This document shows positions 4,926 to 6,076 of a stretch of DNA of 6,076 nt, one piece after another (positions within the stretch are counted from its first letter, which is position 1; each line of letters starts with the position of its first letter). A program made the translations under genes and the position numbers. The DNA lies in NCBI GenBank assembly GCA_903863315.1, contig CAIPBN010000212.1, positions 1-6,076 of the forward strand. The letters are read 5' to 3'. Origin of the DNA: an uncultured Verrucomicrobiota bacterium. Lineage in GTDB: Bacteria > Verrucomicrobiota > Verrucomicrobiia > Limisphaerales > SXTU01. The notes under the pieces are model-generated. The model was not told the origin of the DNA. It saw nothing but the letters and a program-made list of their open reading frames with translations, and ran no database searches.

Positions 4926-6076
4926 ATGAACCGCAAGCAGTTCCTCATTCTCCTCGTGCTCGTGGCCGTCATCGGCGGCGCGGGCTTGCTCGTGAACAAG
5001 CAGCGTCAGGGTGACTGGCAGCAGTCCTCCTCCGGCGGCGGTCAGAAGCTTGCCGCCGCGCTCGATGTGAACGCCGTCGCTGCTGTCAGCATCAAGTCCA
5101 GCGCGGGCGAGTTGAGCCTTGTGAAGTCCGGCGACGCGTGGGTGGTGAAGGAGCGCGGCGATTATGCCGCGAACTTCGGCAACATCGCGGACCTCATCCG
5201 TAAGTTCGCCGACGTGAAGGCCGTGCAGACCGAGCAGGTCGGTGCATCGCAGCACGCGCGGCTGGAGTTGCAGGCCCCCGGTGACGGCGAAGGCAAGGGG
5301 ACACTCGTTGAGTTGAAGGGCAAGGACGGCAAGGCGCTCAAATCCGTCGTGCTGGGTAAGAAGCTGACTAAGAAGTCCGAGGGCGGGCCGTTCGGCGGCG
5401 GAGAATTCCCCGTGGGCCGTTGGGTGCGCGACACTGCGAGCAAGGACACGGTCATCGTGACGAGTGAACAGTTCGCCGACGCCGAGCCGAAACCCGAGAA
5501 CTGGCTGGAGAAAGATTTCCTCAAGATCGAGAAGCTCAAGTCCATCGCCGTCACCTATGCGACCAACGCCGCGACCGGCTGGAAGGTCACGCGCGAAACC
5601 GAAGGCGCGGAGTGGAAGCTGGCCGGCGTGAAGCCCACCGAGCAGGTGGACACCAACAAGCTTTCTGCCCTCGGCAGCCCGCTGAGTTCGCCGTCGTTCA
5701 GTGACGTGGTGGCGAACCCGCAGGCCGACAAGCTCGGCCTCGACAAGCCCGCGACGCTGGTGCTGGAGACGTTTGACGGCTTTACCTACACCGCGAAGTC
5801 CGGCACCGCGAACGGCGACAACTATCCGTTCCAAATCGCCTTGGCCGGCAATTTCCCGAAGACCCGCACGCCCGCGAAGGACGAGAAACCCGAGGACAAG
5901 GACAAGCTGGACAAGGAATTCGCCGAGGCGCAGAAGAAGCTCGCGGACAAACTCGCCGCCGACCAGAAATACGCCAAATGGACCTATCTCGTCTCCAAGT
6001 GGACGCTCGACAGCGTGCTCAAGTCTCGCGCTGACTTGATGGTGGAGAAGAAGGAAGAGCCGAAGCCAGAGGCACC
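4926..6076 (+). CDS. DUF4340 domain-containing protein, 3' truncated
   Basis: This open reading frame runs from ATG 4926 to the window edge (383 full codons, no stop). It begins MNRKQFLILLVLVAVIGGAG, a short basic N-terminus followed by one hydrophobic helix (about residues 5-23), so the protein is probably anchored in the inner membrane with an exported body. The body carries two related modules of the DUF4340 type: about 55-116 (with GDAWVVKE and a helix beginning NIADLIRKF) and about 208-275 (with GAEWKLAG and KLSALGSPL). Between them is a Gly-rich turn, GGPFGGGEFPVGRWVR (153-168), typical of the family. Residues about 311-350 are very rich in Lys, Asp and Glu. KWTYLVSKWTLDSVLK (351-366) looks like the normal C-terminal region, so little is probably missing. 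DUF4340 genes commonly follow gldG-like genes. The function is unknown; a role as an accessory subunit of the transporter is inference. No strong Shine-Dalgarno is visible before the ATG. Confidence 0.88.
   Translation, partial: MNRKQFLILLVLVAVIGGAGLLVNKQRQGDWQQSSSGGGQKLAAALDVNAVAAVSIKSSAGELSLVKSGDAWVVKERGDYAANFGNIADLIRKFADVKAVQTEQVGASQHARLELQAPGDGEGKGTLVELKGKDGKALKSVVLGKKLTKKSEGGPFGGGEFPVGRWVRDTASKDTVIVTSEQFADAEPKPENWLEKDFLKIEKLKSIAVTYATNAATGWKVTRETEGAEWKLAGVKPTEQVDTNKLSALGSPLSSPSFSDVVANPQADKLGLDKPATLVLETFDGFTYTAKSGTANGDNYPFQIALAGNFPKTRTPAKDEKPEDKDKLDKEFAEAQKKLADKLAADQKYAKWTYLVSKWTLDSVLKSRADLMVEKKEEPKPEA

Noticed and set aside
4902..5834. 310-codon minus-strand open frame over the DUF4340 gene
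   Set aside because: Antisense to a coherent membrane-anchored protein. It has no recognisable domain, and one end runs into the palindromic repeat.

Overview
The window is GC-rich, plus-strand-coded bacterial DNA. It most likely comes from the Verrucomicrobiota (Pedosphaera/Limisphaera-like lineage). That placement is inference. It rests on the protein set (a CehA/McbA-type PHP hydrolase beside a GldA/GldF/GldG/DUF4340 cassette), on the high GC, and on two intergenic palindromic repeats that resemble interspersed repeats I associate with that phylum. No rRNA, tRNA or other phylogenetic marker is present to confirm it.

Layout. Positions 1-926 hold the C-terminal part of a CehA/McbA-family metallohydrolase whose start lies upstream of the window. 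Positions 927-1206 are non-coding. They contain a large imperfect inverted repeat (948-1040), then a more AT-rich stretch with a candidate promoter, then a Shine-Dalgarno site. Positions 1207-6076 hold four co-directional genes: an ABC ATPase (1207-2154), an ABC-2 type permease of the GldF type (2182-2931), a GldG-family membrane-anchored auxiliary protein (2950-4854), and a DUF4340 protein (4926 to the window end, 3' truncated). Gaps are 27, 18 and 71 nt. The 71-nt gap contains a second, different palindromic repeat (4858-4906).

How the genes work together. The four genes form a gliding-type (Gld) ABC transporter cassette. The ATPase would energise the six-helix permease. The GldG-like protein would add a large extracytoplasmic domain tethered to the membrane at both ends. 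The DUF4340 protein, also N-terminally anchored, is the usual fourth member of such cassettes outside the Bacteroidetes. The substrate cannot be read from sequence, and the cassette should not be taken as evidence of gliding motility. The upstream hydrolase looks like a separate transcription unit.

I found no CRISPR array, transposase, phage gene, toxin-antitoxin pair or defence system. The points most worth a second look are the two palindromic repeats, especially the one inside the operon, and the methionine/glycine-rich loops in the GldG-like protein.
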